From assembly GCA_023399375.1 (NCBI GenBank), contig JAEWPX010000181.1:1-40655 (forward strand): a stretch of 40,655 nt of DNA. Reading direction: 5' to 3'. The notes under the pieces were generated by a model, which saw only the letters and a list, made by a program, of their open reading frames with translations, made no database searches and was not told the DNA's origin. Source of the stretch: Pseudomonadota bacterium (GTDB lineage: Bacteria; Desulfobacterota; Desulfovibrionia; Desulfovibrionales; Desulfovibrionaceae). This document shows positions 25,717-33,231 of the stretch, piece after piece. Numbering within the stretch: the first letter of the stretch is position 1; every line of letters begins with the position of its first letter. Position numbers and translations under genes: made by a program.

Positions 25717-27732
25717 ATGGCCACCGACATCCTCTCCCCGGCACTGATCGCCTCCATGGTGGGGCATTTGAGCGTCGCCGACCTGATCCGGACCACGGAA
25801 ACCTTCAAGCAGAGCGGCCAGACGGCGTCCATCGAGGCGGCCTACGCGGCCTGGGTGCAGGCCAATCCCGAGGATCCGCTGCTCTACGCGGTGCTTTTCA
25901 ACTACTCCATCGCGCTCTCCGACACGGGCAAGCTGGACGCGGCGCAGCAGTGCCTGGAGCGCGCCATCGCCCTCAACGCCGACTTCATGCCGGCCTACAT
26001 CAACCTCGGGCGCATCCTCGAACGCCAGGGCAAGATCGGCCTGGCCATCATCCAGTGGTCCGCGGCTTTGGCGCGCATGGCGGCGGTAAACGGCCAGGCG
26101 GTCCTGCACAAGACCACGGCGCTCAACCAGAGCGCCCGGGCCCTGGAAGCGGTGAACCAGGACGAGGCCGCGGAAAAGATGCTGCGTGAGAGCCTGGAGC
26201 TCGACCGGGACCAGCGCGAGGTGGTGCAGCACCTGGTCGCCTTGCGCCAACGGCAGTGCGAATGGCCCGTGCTGCTGCCAAGCGAGCGCGTCAGCCGGGA
26301 AACGCTTTTCATGGACATGTCGCCGCTTTCCGCCGCGGCCCACGCCGACGATCCGCTCATGCAGCTGGCACTGGCCGACCGCTACAACCGCCGCGACGTG
26401 GGCACGCCCGAAGGCGCGCTGACCGCCTGGCCGGCCGCCATGGCGCATGAGGGGCCGCTTCGCGTCGGCTACCTGTCCTCGGACCTGCGCGAGCACGCCG
26501 TGGGCTACCTCATGACCGAGGTGTTCGGGCTCCACGACCGGGACAAGGTCGCAGTCCACGCCTACTACTGCGGCATTCCCGCAACCGACGCCCTGCACGC
26601 CCATTTCAGGGACACGGCCGACCACTTCACCGTGATCACGGACGTAAGCGACGCGGACGCCGCCCGCCGCATCGCCGACGACGGCATTCAAATCCTGGTG
26701 GATTTAAACGGCTATACCCGCGACGCGCGCCTTTCCCTCGTGGCCCTGCGCCCGGCCCCGGTCATCGTCAACTGGCTGGGCTATCCCGGCACCATGGCCA
26801 GTCCCTACCACCACTACCTGATCGCCGACGACTGGATCGTTCCCGAGGCGCACGAAGCCTATTTTTCGGAAAAGGTGCTGCGCCTGCCCTGCTACCAGCC
26901 GAGCAACCGCAACCGCGTCGTCGCTCCGCAGCGCCCCACGCGCGCCGACGCCGGCCTGCCCGAAGACGCCATGGTCTATTGCTGCTTCAACGGCAGCCAC
27001 AAGATCCACCGCCAGACCTTCGACCGCTGGCTGGCGATCCTCGCCCGGGTGCCGGACAGCGTACTCTGGCTGCTCGGCGGGCCCGAGGCCACGGTCAACC
27101 GCCTGCGGGAGCACGCCAAGGCCCACGGCATCACCGGGGAACGCCTCGTGTTCGCGGACAAGGCCGCCAACCCCGTGCACCTGGCGCGCTACCCCCTGGC
27201 CGACCTGTTTCTCGACACCACGCCCTACGGCGCGCACACCACGGCTTCGGACGCGCTGTGGTCCGGGGTGCCGGTACTCACCGCCAGCGGCCGTTCGTTC
27301 GCCTCGCGCGTGTGCGGCAGCCTCGTGCGCGCGGCCGGGTTGCCGGAGCTCGTGTGCGAGACGCCCGAAGCCTACGTCGCGCGCGCCGTGGAACTGGGCA
27401 ACGACCGGGAAGCCCTCGCCGCCCTGCGCCGACGCCTGGAAGAGGGACGCGGACAGGCCGCGCTGTTCGACATGCCGGGCCTCGTGCGCGGCCTGGAAGG
27501 ACATTACGCGCAGATGTGGCGCGCCTGCCGGGAAGGCCGGCTGCCGCGGCCGGACCTCGCCAATCTCGACGTCTACCTGAAGACCGCCTGCGCCGTGGAC
27601 TACGAAGCCCTCGACGTCCAGGCCGTCGCGGACTACCGGGGCTGGTGGACGCAGCAGCTCGCCCGGCGGCACCGCCTGCGCCCCATCCCCCGCGACAACC
27701 GGCTGGTCGTCGATCCCGGACTTTTTCCCTAA
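25717..27732 (+). CDS. TPR plus GT41 (OGT/SPINDLY-type) O-glycosyltransferase
   Basis: 671 residues. The N-terminal about 230 are helical with TPR-type repeats (LLYAVLFNYSIALSDTGKLDAAQQCLERAIALNADFMPAYINLGRILERQGK). The GT41 catalytic region follows: LRVGYLSSDLREHAVGYL, VDLNGYTRDARLSLVALRPAPV, NWLGYPGTM, YCCFNGSHKI with Lys429 at the position of the UDP-contacting catalytic lysine of OGT, and LFLDTTPYGAHTTASDALWSGVPVLT. Family members transfer GlcNAc or fucose from nucleotide sugars to Ser/Thr of cytosolic proteins. The neighbouring upstream product, with roughly a thousand Ser/Thr, is the obvious candidate substrate (inference). It starts at ATG 25717, 14 bases from AGGAGG, a longer spacing than usual. 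No membrane segment is present. Confidence 0.93.
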   Translation: MATDILSPALIASMVGHLSVADLIRTTETFKQSGQTASIEAAYAAWVQANPEDPLLYAVLFNYSIALSDTGKLDAAQQCLERAIALNADFMPAYINLGRILERQGKIGLAIIQWSAALARMAAVNGQAVLHKTTALNQSARALEAVNQDEAAEKMLRESLELDRDQREVVQHLVALRQRQCEWPVLLPSERVSRETLFMDMSPLSAAAHADDPLMQLALADRYNRRDVGTPEGALTAWPAAMAHEGPLRVGYLSSDLREHAVGYLMTEVFGLHDRDKVAVHAYYCGIPATDALHAHFRDTADHFTVITDVSDADAARRIADDGIQILVDLNGYTRDARLSLVALRPAPVIVNWLGYPGTMASPYHHYLIADDWIVPEAHEAYFSEKVLRLPCYQPSNRNRVVAPQRPTRADAGLPEDAMVYCCFNGSHKIHRQTFDRWLAILARVPDSVLWLLGGPEATVNRLREHAKAHGITGERLVFADKAANPVHLARYPLADLFLDTTPYGAHTTASDALWSGVPVLTASGRSFASRVCGSLVRAAGLPELVCETPEAYVARAVELGNDREALAALRRRLEEGRGQAALFDMPGLVRGLEGHYAQMWRACREGRLPRPDLANLDVYLKTACAVDYEALDVQAVADYRGWWTQQLARRHRLRPIPRDNRLVVDPGLFP

Positions 27733-28037
27733 GCGCCCCCACGCCCGACCCGCACCGCCCGGCCTGCCCGGACGGCGCGTTTGCGCTCCCGCCGCATCCG
27801 TCGCCTCGCGCACGCAGCACCCCGCTCTGGACGCCGACGCGCCCAGGGTAGTATGTTGCGACCATCGGACGCCGCAGCCTGCAACGGCCGCACCGCCGCG
27901 TCCCGGCCTTGCCGTTGGGCGCAAGTCCGGGTATTGCTGCCGCGCACGGTGTGCCGTATCCCCGGCTGAGGCCGCTATTTTTCGAGGAACACGCCTTTTG
28001 CGGACACCGTGACGATCAACCGCGAGGATAGTTGTCG
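27733..28037. other. Intergenic region without visible gene
   Basis: GC-rich until about 27970, then more mixed. No supported ORF, terminator or clear promoter. The short frames here lack ribosome sites. A ribosome site GAGGA at 28024-28028 serves the next gene. Confidence 0.5.
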
Positions 28038-29825
28038 ATGTCCGGATCGATTGTTGCGGCAACAGAGACGCAAAAGCGCGTGTCGCGCAAAGACAGTATA
28101 CGCAACTTGCTTTGCGCCTGTCTTTTCTCCGTCGCCGTTTTTTTCCTGCTGTACAGCAGGGATTACTACATCAGCACCCAGTATGCCGTCCTCATTGCGC
28201 TGCTGCTGGCGACGTTTCCCTCCCTGGCGGCGGCAAAGGCCGGCGACGACAAGCCGTATTTCCGGCTGGGCCTGGCCGGCGTCTGCCTTGCCGTGCTGCT
28301 GGCCTGCCTGCCCCTGGCGCACGGCGCCTGGGCCGTGGCCGACGACTACATCATCCCGATGATGCTCGACAAATCCGGGCGCATGGATTTCGGCGACCTC
28401 GTCTCGCACCTCGGCGTCTCGCAATCGCTCGGCGTCGTCTTCGACAACACGTCCGGCCGGTTCCAGCCGGTCTTCGTCTTCATGTACGCCGTCAACACCT
28501 TCCTCTTCGGCGACCATATCCGGTTGTGGTACATGCTGTACGGCGGGCTGTTCCTGGCGAGCGTCGTGCTGACGCTGTTCGCCCTGCGGCGCTGCTTCGA
28601 CGGCGTCACGGCCGTCCTGGCCGGCTGCGTCATCTTCACGCACCTGCATTGGTACTGGCTTTTTCGCGACACCGGCGTGGTGGAAGTCTACGGCCTGCTC
28701 GGGCTTTCGCTTACGGCCTGGGTCATCGCCCGCAACCGCTCCCGCGAGGTCGTGCCCGTGAGGGCCTGCCTGCTGGCGACGCTCGGCGGCTTTCTCATGA
28801 TCGGCACCAAGGAGACCTTCGCTCCGGCCGCGCTGCTGCCCCTGGGCTTCTTTTTCGGCCGCGCGTTTTCGCGCGACGGCGGGGAACGCCGCAAGGCCGT
28901 CGCCTTCGGCGTCGTCAACCTGGGCCTTTGCCTCTACGTCCTGGTCGGCATCGTGGCCGCCCTGGCCGCGCTCGGCGCGGAAGCCTCCGACGGACAGGCG
29001 GGGTATGCAGCGCTCCTTGGCGACCTCGCCGCCTACCTCGGCGACTTCGGCCGGCGGCTCGCCTGGCCGTGGTACGCCGGGGCGCTGGCCGTCCTCGCCT
29101 GCGCCAACCTCCTGCCGTTTCGCGGGCGCACCCCGGCGGCGGCCGCCGTCAAGAGCGTCCGGATCAGCTTCGGCCTCATCGCCTTCATGCTGCTCTTCGC
29201 CCTCTCGCAGTACGTCTTCTACCAGGGCGACGTCGACAACCAGCACTATTCCATCCCGCTCACGGCGATTCCGGCCCTGTTGTGGCTCACGGCGGGCCGG
29301 CTCTTCCTTCAGGCCGCGTCGCGCCTGGGCAGGCCCCGCGCGGAGCTGGCCGCGCGCATGCTGCTCGGGTTTCTCTGCTGCTGCAACGTGCTCGCCACCC
29401 CGTCCTTCGCCAAGGACATCATCCGCATCCTGTGCGAAAAAAACGCGACCTACGTCGCGTCCCTCGAGCGGGTGGCCGCGGCGGCGGCCAAAGAGCCGAA
29501 AAAGCCCCTGGTCCTGGTCGTCGGCGACACGGAAAACGACGAACTCGCCGTCAGCCCGGCCGTGTACCTGAAAGAGGTCTTCGACATTCCCAATTCCGTG
29601 TACGTGCGGCCGACGACGCCTGCCGCGCCGCTTGCGCGCCTTCGCGACAAGGGCTACGGCCGCATCATCACCCCGGGCGCGCCCCCTGCCGACGTCCCGG
29701 CCTTCACGGTGGGCATCCTGACCACGCCCGAGGCCGGCGCGGGCAACCTCGGCCGCCTCCTGCCCGTGCCCGCCGGCGAGCCGCAGCTCAAGCTGCTGCC
29801 GCTTCTCTCCCGCAACATCTGGTAG
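28038..29825 (+). CDS. Polytopic membrane protein, GT-C glycosyltransferase-like
   Basis: 595 residues from ATG 28038, nine bases after GAGGA; a TTG at 28032 is a poorer start. There are about ten hydrophobic segments (clear ones near 24-41, 47-63 and 77-95, then through about 425). An acidic pair sits in the first large loop (ADDYIIPMM, Asp102-Asp103), where GT-C enzymes keep their catalytic Asp. Further loops have FRDTGVVEVYG and YQGDVDNQHYSIPL. The C-terminal about 165 residues are soluble with an alpha/beta pattern (PLVLVVGDTEND). GT-C enzymes use polyprenyl-phosphate sugars on the outer membrane face. Neighbouring GT41 and repeat protein suggest a shared surface-glycosylation pathway, but 305 bases separate it from the GT41 gene. 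O-antigen ligase-like or mannosyltransferase-like activity is also possible. Confidence 0.65.
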   Translation: MSGSIVAATETQKRVSRKDSIRNLLCACLFSVAVFFLLYSRDYYISTQYAVLIALLLATFPSLAAAKAGDDKPYFRLGLAGVCLAVLLACLPLAHGAWAVADDYIIPMMLDKSGRMDFGDLVSHLGVSQSLGVVFDNTSGRFQPVFVFMYAVNTFLFGDHIRLWYMLYGGLFLASVVLTLFALRRCFDGVTAVLAGCVIFTHLHWYWLFRDTGVVEVYGLLGLSLTAWVIARNRSREVVPVRACLLATLGGFLMIGTKETFAPAALLPLGFFFGRAFSRDGGERRKAVAFGVVNLGLCLYVLVGIVAALAALGAEASDGQAGYAALLGDLAAYLGDFGRRLAWPWYAGALAVLACANLLPFRGRTPAAAAVKSVRISFGLIAFMLLFALSQYVFYQGDVDNQHYSIPLTAIPALLWLTAGRLFLQAASRLGRPRAELAARMLLGFLCCCNVLATPSFAKDIIRILCEKNATYVASLERVAAAAAKEPKKPLVLVVGDTENDELAVSPAVYLKEVFDIPNSVYVRPTTPAAPLARLRDKGYGRIITPGAPPADVPAFTVGILTTPEAGAGNLGRLLPVPAGEPQLKLLPLLSRNIW

Positions 29826-29855
29826 CCCGCCGCCAACCCGCCTGCGTTTTCGCGA

Positions 29856-29891
29856 CGCGTCGCCCCTGCGCCCCCCTGCCGGGGCGACGCG
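29856..29891. repeat. Perfect 11-bp inverted repeat after the GT-C gene
   Basis: CGCGTCGCCCC (29856-29866) and GGGGCGACGCG (29881-29891), 14-base loop, 31 bases after the GT-C stop. The strong stem lacks a U-tract; it may be a weak terminator or a 3'-end stabiliser. Confidence 0.5.
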
Positions 29892-29979
29892 AAGCTGCGT
29901 CCCCTCGGGCCGGCGCACGACACGTCCTGTCCGCACGCGCGCCTGCAGCATCCCGGCCTCCCTTGCACTCTGCAATACA

Positions 29980-30235
29980 TACCGATCATTCTTTTACTAT
30001 AAAGCGTGATTGCCTCTTTGCCATATCACTTGAACAGTTTATTTCGTGACACTCTTGCATTTTTGTCAATCGATGTTAGAAAACAACATTCGTTTTCACT
30101 TTTCCATATCGATCGCAAACAATTGACGCCGCTCCACACCGCGTCGGACAAGAGATTTTTCGTCACCGAACGGACCGCATCGCGAAACCAACAACACAAC
30201 GTCATTCCGGCTCTTGCCGCACCACGCCCTGCACT
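29980..30235 (+). promoter_or_regulatory. AT-rich leader of the uptake operon with a small palindrome
   Basis: An unusually AT-rich 220 bases in a GC-rich region, directly ahead of the uptake operon, so probably its promoter region. ATGTT-N7-AACAT (30073-30089) is a dyad that could be an operator. I found no convincing Fur box and no cobalamin-riboswitch core. Confidence 0.4.
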
Positions 30236-31432
30236 ATGCCAGCACTCGCCACAGATCCCCTCGACTGCACCGTGGATCAATTCCTGCGGCAGCATCCCGG
30301 CGGCCGCCGCCTGCTGGAGCGCATGGGCCTCGACCTGCCCGCCGCCGTGGAAGCGGACGACCCCATCGCCGCCTACCTTACCCTGCGCAGCCGCCTGCAG
30401 CAGTGCGGCGCGGACCCGGAGGCGTTCCTGCGGCTCCTCGGCGCGCAGGAAAACGCCCCGGACGCCGCATGCCCGCCGCTTTGGATCGAGGCCAACGTGC
30501 CCTGCGCCCTCAAGGCGCCGCTCGAAATCGCCTTTGGGCAGGCCGGCGAGACGTGCGGCAATGGCGGGGTCCCGCCGCGGATCGTCGTGCAATCCGAAAA
30601 CGCTTCCGCTATCATAAACCAGGGCGCAACCCTCGAAAGCCCGGACGCCATGCCCGACCTGACCATGGCCGCCGGCTACAACACCCTGCTCGACCACGCC
30701 TTCCTGCGCCGCCTGGCCACGGCCGAACATTTCGCCGCGCGGGTGCGCCCCACGGTCAACGCCGCGCTCGCGCCTTACGGCTTCGCCGATCCCCTGGGTA
30801 TCTACCGCGTCATCGGGATCAACGTGTTCGTCTTCGTCGTGGACCCGGCCCTGACGCGCGGCCGCGCCGCCCCGGACAGCTGGGAGGCGCTCCTTGCCCC
30901 CGCCTTTTCCCGGGACGTGGCCGTGTGCGGCATGGGAGACAAGGTCAGCGGCTCGCTCATGCTGCACGTCCAGGCCCGGTTCGGGGACGACGCCGTGCGC
31001 GGGCTCGGGCGCAACGTGCGCGCCGGCATGCACCCCTCCCAGGTCATCAAGCACCTCGGCACGGGCCATCCCTCGAGCCCGGCCGTGGCCGTCATGCCCT
31101 GGTTCTTCGCCCGCCTCGCGGACATCCGCCGGCCGGCCACGGTGGTCTGGCCCCGCGACGGGGCCGTGGCCATGCCCTTTTTCCAGCTCATCAAACGGGG
31201 CGGCCCGGAAAGCCTCGAACGCTTCGCCGCGCATCTCGAAGGCCCCGAGGTGGGACGGGTCTGTTCCGGCGCGTATTTCCCCGCGCTGCACCCGGACGTG
31301 CCCTGCCCCCTGCCGCAAACGGCGCACCTGTCCTGGCTCGGCTGGGACTACATCCGGCAAAACGACCTCGCCGCGCTGCGCCGGCGCGCGTCCGACCTGT
31401 TCGAGGCCGGCCGCAGCGAAACGCCGGCATGA
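30236..31432 (+). CDS. Binding-protein-like component with DUF1858/ScdA-like N-terminus
   Basis: 398 residues. Residues 8-68 (LDCTVDQFLRQHPGGRRLLERMGLDL, then DPEAFLRLL) resemble the short helical DUF1858/ScdA_N-type domain, in which a motif 'long-term target, partner' is followed by a Cys; here the usual Cys-Gly-Cys or CCGG is not seen. The remainder looks like a type 2 periplasmic-binding fold (PDLTMAAGYNTLLDHAF, GIYRVIGINVFVFVVDP, SGAYFPALH). There is no signal peptide, odd for a transporter component, so it may work in the cytosol. Its stop overlaps the permease ATG (ATGA), so it belongs to the operon. The ATG at 30236 has no good ribosome site and the start is uncertain. Alternatives: an iron-responsive sensor or a chaperone of the substrate. 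Confidence 0.55.
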   Translation: MPALATDPLDCTVDQFLRQHPGGRRLLERMGLDLPAAVEADDPIAAYLTLRSRLQQCGADPEAFLRLLGAQENAPDAACPPLWIEANVPCALKAPLEIAFGQAGETCGNGGVPPRIVVQSENASAIINQGATLESPDAMPDLTMAAGYNTLLDHAFLRRLATAEHFAARVRPTVNAALAPYGFADPLGIYRVIGINVFVFVVDPALTRGRAAPDSWEALLAPAFSRDVAVCGMGDKVSGSLMLHVQARFGDDAVRGLGRNVRAGMHPSQVIKHLGTGHPSSPAVAVMPWFFARLADIRRPATVVWPRDGAVAMPFFQLIKRGGPESLERFAAHLEGPEVGRVCSGAYFPALHPDVPCPLPQTAHLSWLGWDYIRQNDLAALRRRASDLFEAGRSETPA

Positions 31433-32433
31433 ACCGCCGGCGGGCGGTCCTCGTCTGGGGCGCGTTGCTCCTTTTGCCGCCCGTCCTTGCGGCCGTGGCC
31501 CTTTGCCTCGGCAAGATGCCCGTTTCCCCGGACGAATTGCGCCGCTACTTCCAGGGCGGCCTGGACGCCGGCCGCCAGGCGGCGCTCGGCAACCTGTTGT
31601 GGCAGATCCGCTGGCCGCGTATCCTTGCCGCGCTGTCCGCAGGCGCGGCCCTGGCCGTTTCCGGGGCCGCCTACCAGGCCCTGCTCGTCAACCCCCTGGT
31701 TTCGCCGGGCATCCTCGGCGTCCTGGCCGGAGCCTCCTTCGGCGCGGCGCTGGGACTGCTTTTTTCCTGGCCCATGGTCGGGGTCCAGTCGCTGGCTTTC
31801 GGCTTCGGCCTGGCCGCCGCGGGCCTGGCCGTGCTGCTGGCCTTTTTCCAGGGCGAAAAAGCGGCCACGGCCATCGTGCTCGGCGGCGTCATCAGCGGCG
31901 CGTTCTTCACGGCCCTGCTCTCCCTGGTCAAATACGTGGCCGATCCCTACAACCAGCTCCCGGCCATCGTCTTTTTCCTCATGGGGTCCCTTGCCCTGGT
32001 CGATGCGCGCACCACGCTCTGGGCCTGCGTCCCCATGCTCGCCGCCATGGCCGGACTGCTGCTCCTGGCCCGGCCCCTGGACGCCATGGCCATGGGCGAC
32101 GACGAAGCCGCCTGCCTCGGCGTACGCGTCGGGCGCGTGCGGGGCTGGGTCATCTTCCTGGCCACCCTGGCCGCGGCGCTGACCGTGGTCCTCGGCGGCG
32201 TCATCGGCTGGGTCGGGCTCATCGCGCCGCATCTGGCACGGCGGCTCATCGGCCCGTCCCTACCCCGGCTGCTGCCGGCCTCGGCCCTGGCCGGCGCGAC
32301 GTACCTGCTCGCCATGGACACCCTGGCCCGCACCGCCTTTCCCGTGGAAGCGCCGGTCGGCATTCTGACGGCCCTTTGCGGCATCCCCTGCTTCATCGCG
32401 CTGCTGCGCGCCCGGCGCGGGGGATTCTCGTGA
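31429..32433 (+). CDS. FecCD-family ABC transporter permease
   Basis: 334 residues, hydrophobic throughout with about nine to ten membrane segments, typical of permeases for iron-siderophore, heme or cobalamin import. Family hallmarks: RWPRILAALSAGAALAVSGAAYQALLVNPLVSPGILGV near the N-terminus, LGVRVGRVRG and GWVGLIAPHLAR (the cytoplasmic coupling loop) towards the C-terminus. The ATG at 31429 overlaps the previous stop and the gene's own TGA overlaps the GTG of the ATPase gene. Confidence 0.93.
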   Translation: MNRRRAVLVWGALLLLPPVLAAVALCLGKMPVSPDELRRYFQGGLDAGRQAALGNLLWQIRWPRILAALSAGAALAVSGAAYQALLVNPLVSPGILGVLAGASFGAALGLLFSWPMVGVQSLAFGFGLAAAGLAVLLAFFQGEKAATAIVLGGVISGAFFTALLSLVKYVADPYNQLPAIVFFLMGSLALVDARTTLWACVPMLAAMAGLLLLARPLDAMAMGDDEAACLGVRVGRVRGWVIFLATLAAALTVVLGGVIGWVGLIAPHLARRLIGPSLPRLLPASALAGATYLLAMDTLARTAFPVEAPVGILTALCGIPCFIALLRARRGGFS

Positions 32434-33230
32434 GCACGCTCTTCGCGCTTTGCGGCGTGGACCTCGCACACGGGCGGGACACGGTGCTGCGCGGGCTGGA
32501 CCTCGAACTCAAGGAGGGCGGCGTGACCGCGCTGCTCGGCCCCAACGGCTCGGGCAAGACCACGCTGCTGCGCGCCCTGCTCGGGCTCCTGCCCCCCCGC
32601 GCGGGCGACGTCCGCTTCCGCGGCCGCGACCTGCGCGCATATTCCCGCCGCGACCTGGCGCGCCGCATCGCCTACCTGCCCCAGCAGCACCGTCCGGTCT
32701 TTCCCTACACCGTGGAGGAAGTGGCGCGCATGGGCCTGCTCGCCCGGCGCGGTCCGCTCGCGCCCTACACCCCGGACGACCGCCGGCGCGTCGCGGGACG
32801 CCTCGCGGAACTGGGCCTCGCAGCCCTGGCCGGGCGGCCCTACACCGCCATAAGCGGCGGCGAGCGCCAGCTTACGCTCCTGGCCCGGGCCCTGGTCCAG
32901 GGCGCGGACGTCGCCGTCATGGACGAACCCGAATCCTCCCTGGACTTCGGCAACCAGCGCCGGCTGCTCGCGCGCATCGCCGCCCTGGCGGACGGCGGGC
33001 GCAGCTGCGTGTTTTCCACCCACCTGCCCGAGCACGCCCTGGCCGTGGCCGACAGGGCCGTGCTGCTGGCGCACGGCCGGGTCCTGGCCGCGGGCCCCGC
33101 CGCGGAAGTGATCACGCCCGAGAACCTGGAAGCGATGTACGGCGTCGCCGTCAAACTGGCCTTTGTCGAGGGGATGTGGCGGGTCATGCCGCCGCCGATC
33201 GCGAAACATGGAACCATCGAGGAGTCTTGA
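32430..33230 (+). CDS. ABC transporter ATPase, FecE/BtuD type
   Basis: 266 residues, starting with GTG at 32430 that overlaps the permease stop (GTGA). Walker A GPNGSGKT at 37-44, Q-loop Gln86 in YLPQQH, signature ISGGERQ at 141-147, Walker B VAVMDEPES at 161-169 and the switch His in FSTHLPEH. Energises import by the adjacent permease. Its stop lies one base before the TonB receptor ATG, so the operon continues. Confidence 0.94.
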   Translation: MSTLFALCGVDLAHGRDTVLRGLDLELKEGGVTALLGPNGSGKTTLLRALLGLLPPRAGDVRFRGRDLRAYSRRDLARRIAYLPQQHRPVFPYTVEEVARMGLLARRGPLAPYTPDDRRRVAGRLAELGLAALAGRPYTAISGGERQLTLLARALVQGADVAVMDEPESSLDFGNQRRLLARIAALADGGRSCVFSTHLPEHALAVADRAVLLAHGRVLAAGPAAEVITPENLEAMYGVAVKLAFVEGMWRVMPPPIAKHGTIEES

Positions 33231-33231
33231 G

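Noticed and set aside
29826..30235. A Fur box or cobalamin riboswitch ahead of the uptake operon
   Set aside because: I looked for GATAATGATAATCATTATC-like dyads and the conserved B12-box core and found neither; only an ATGTT-N7-AACAT dyad is present.
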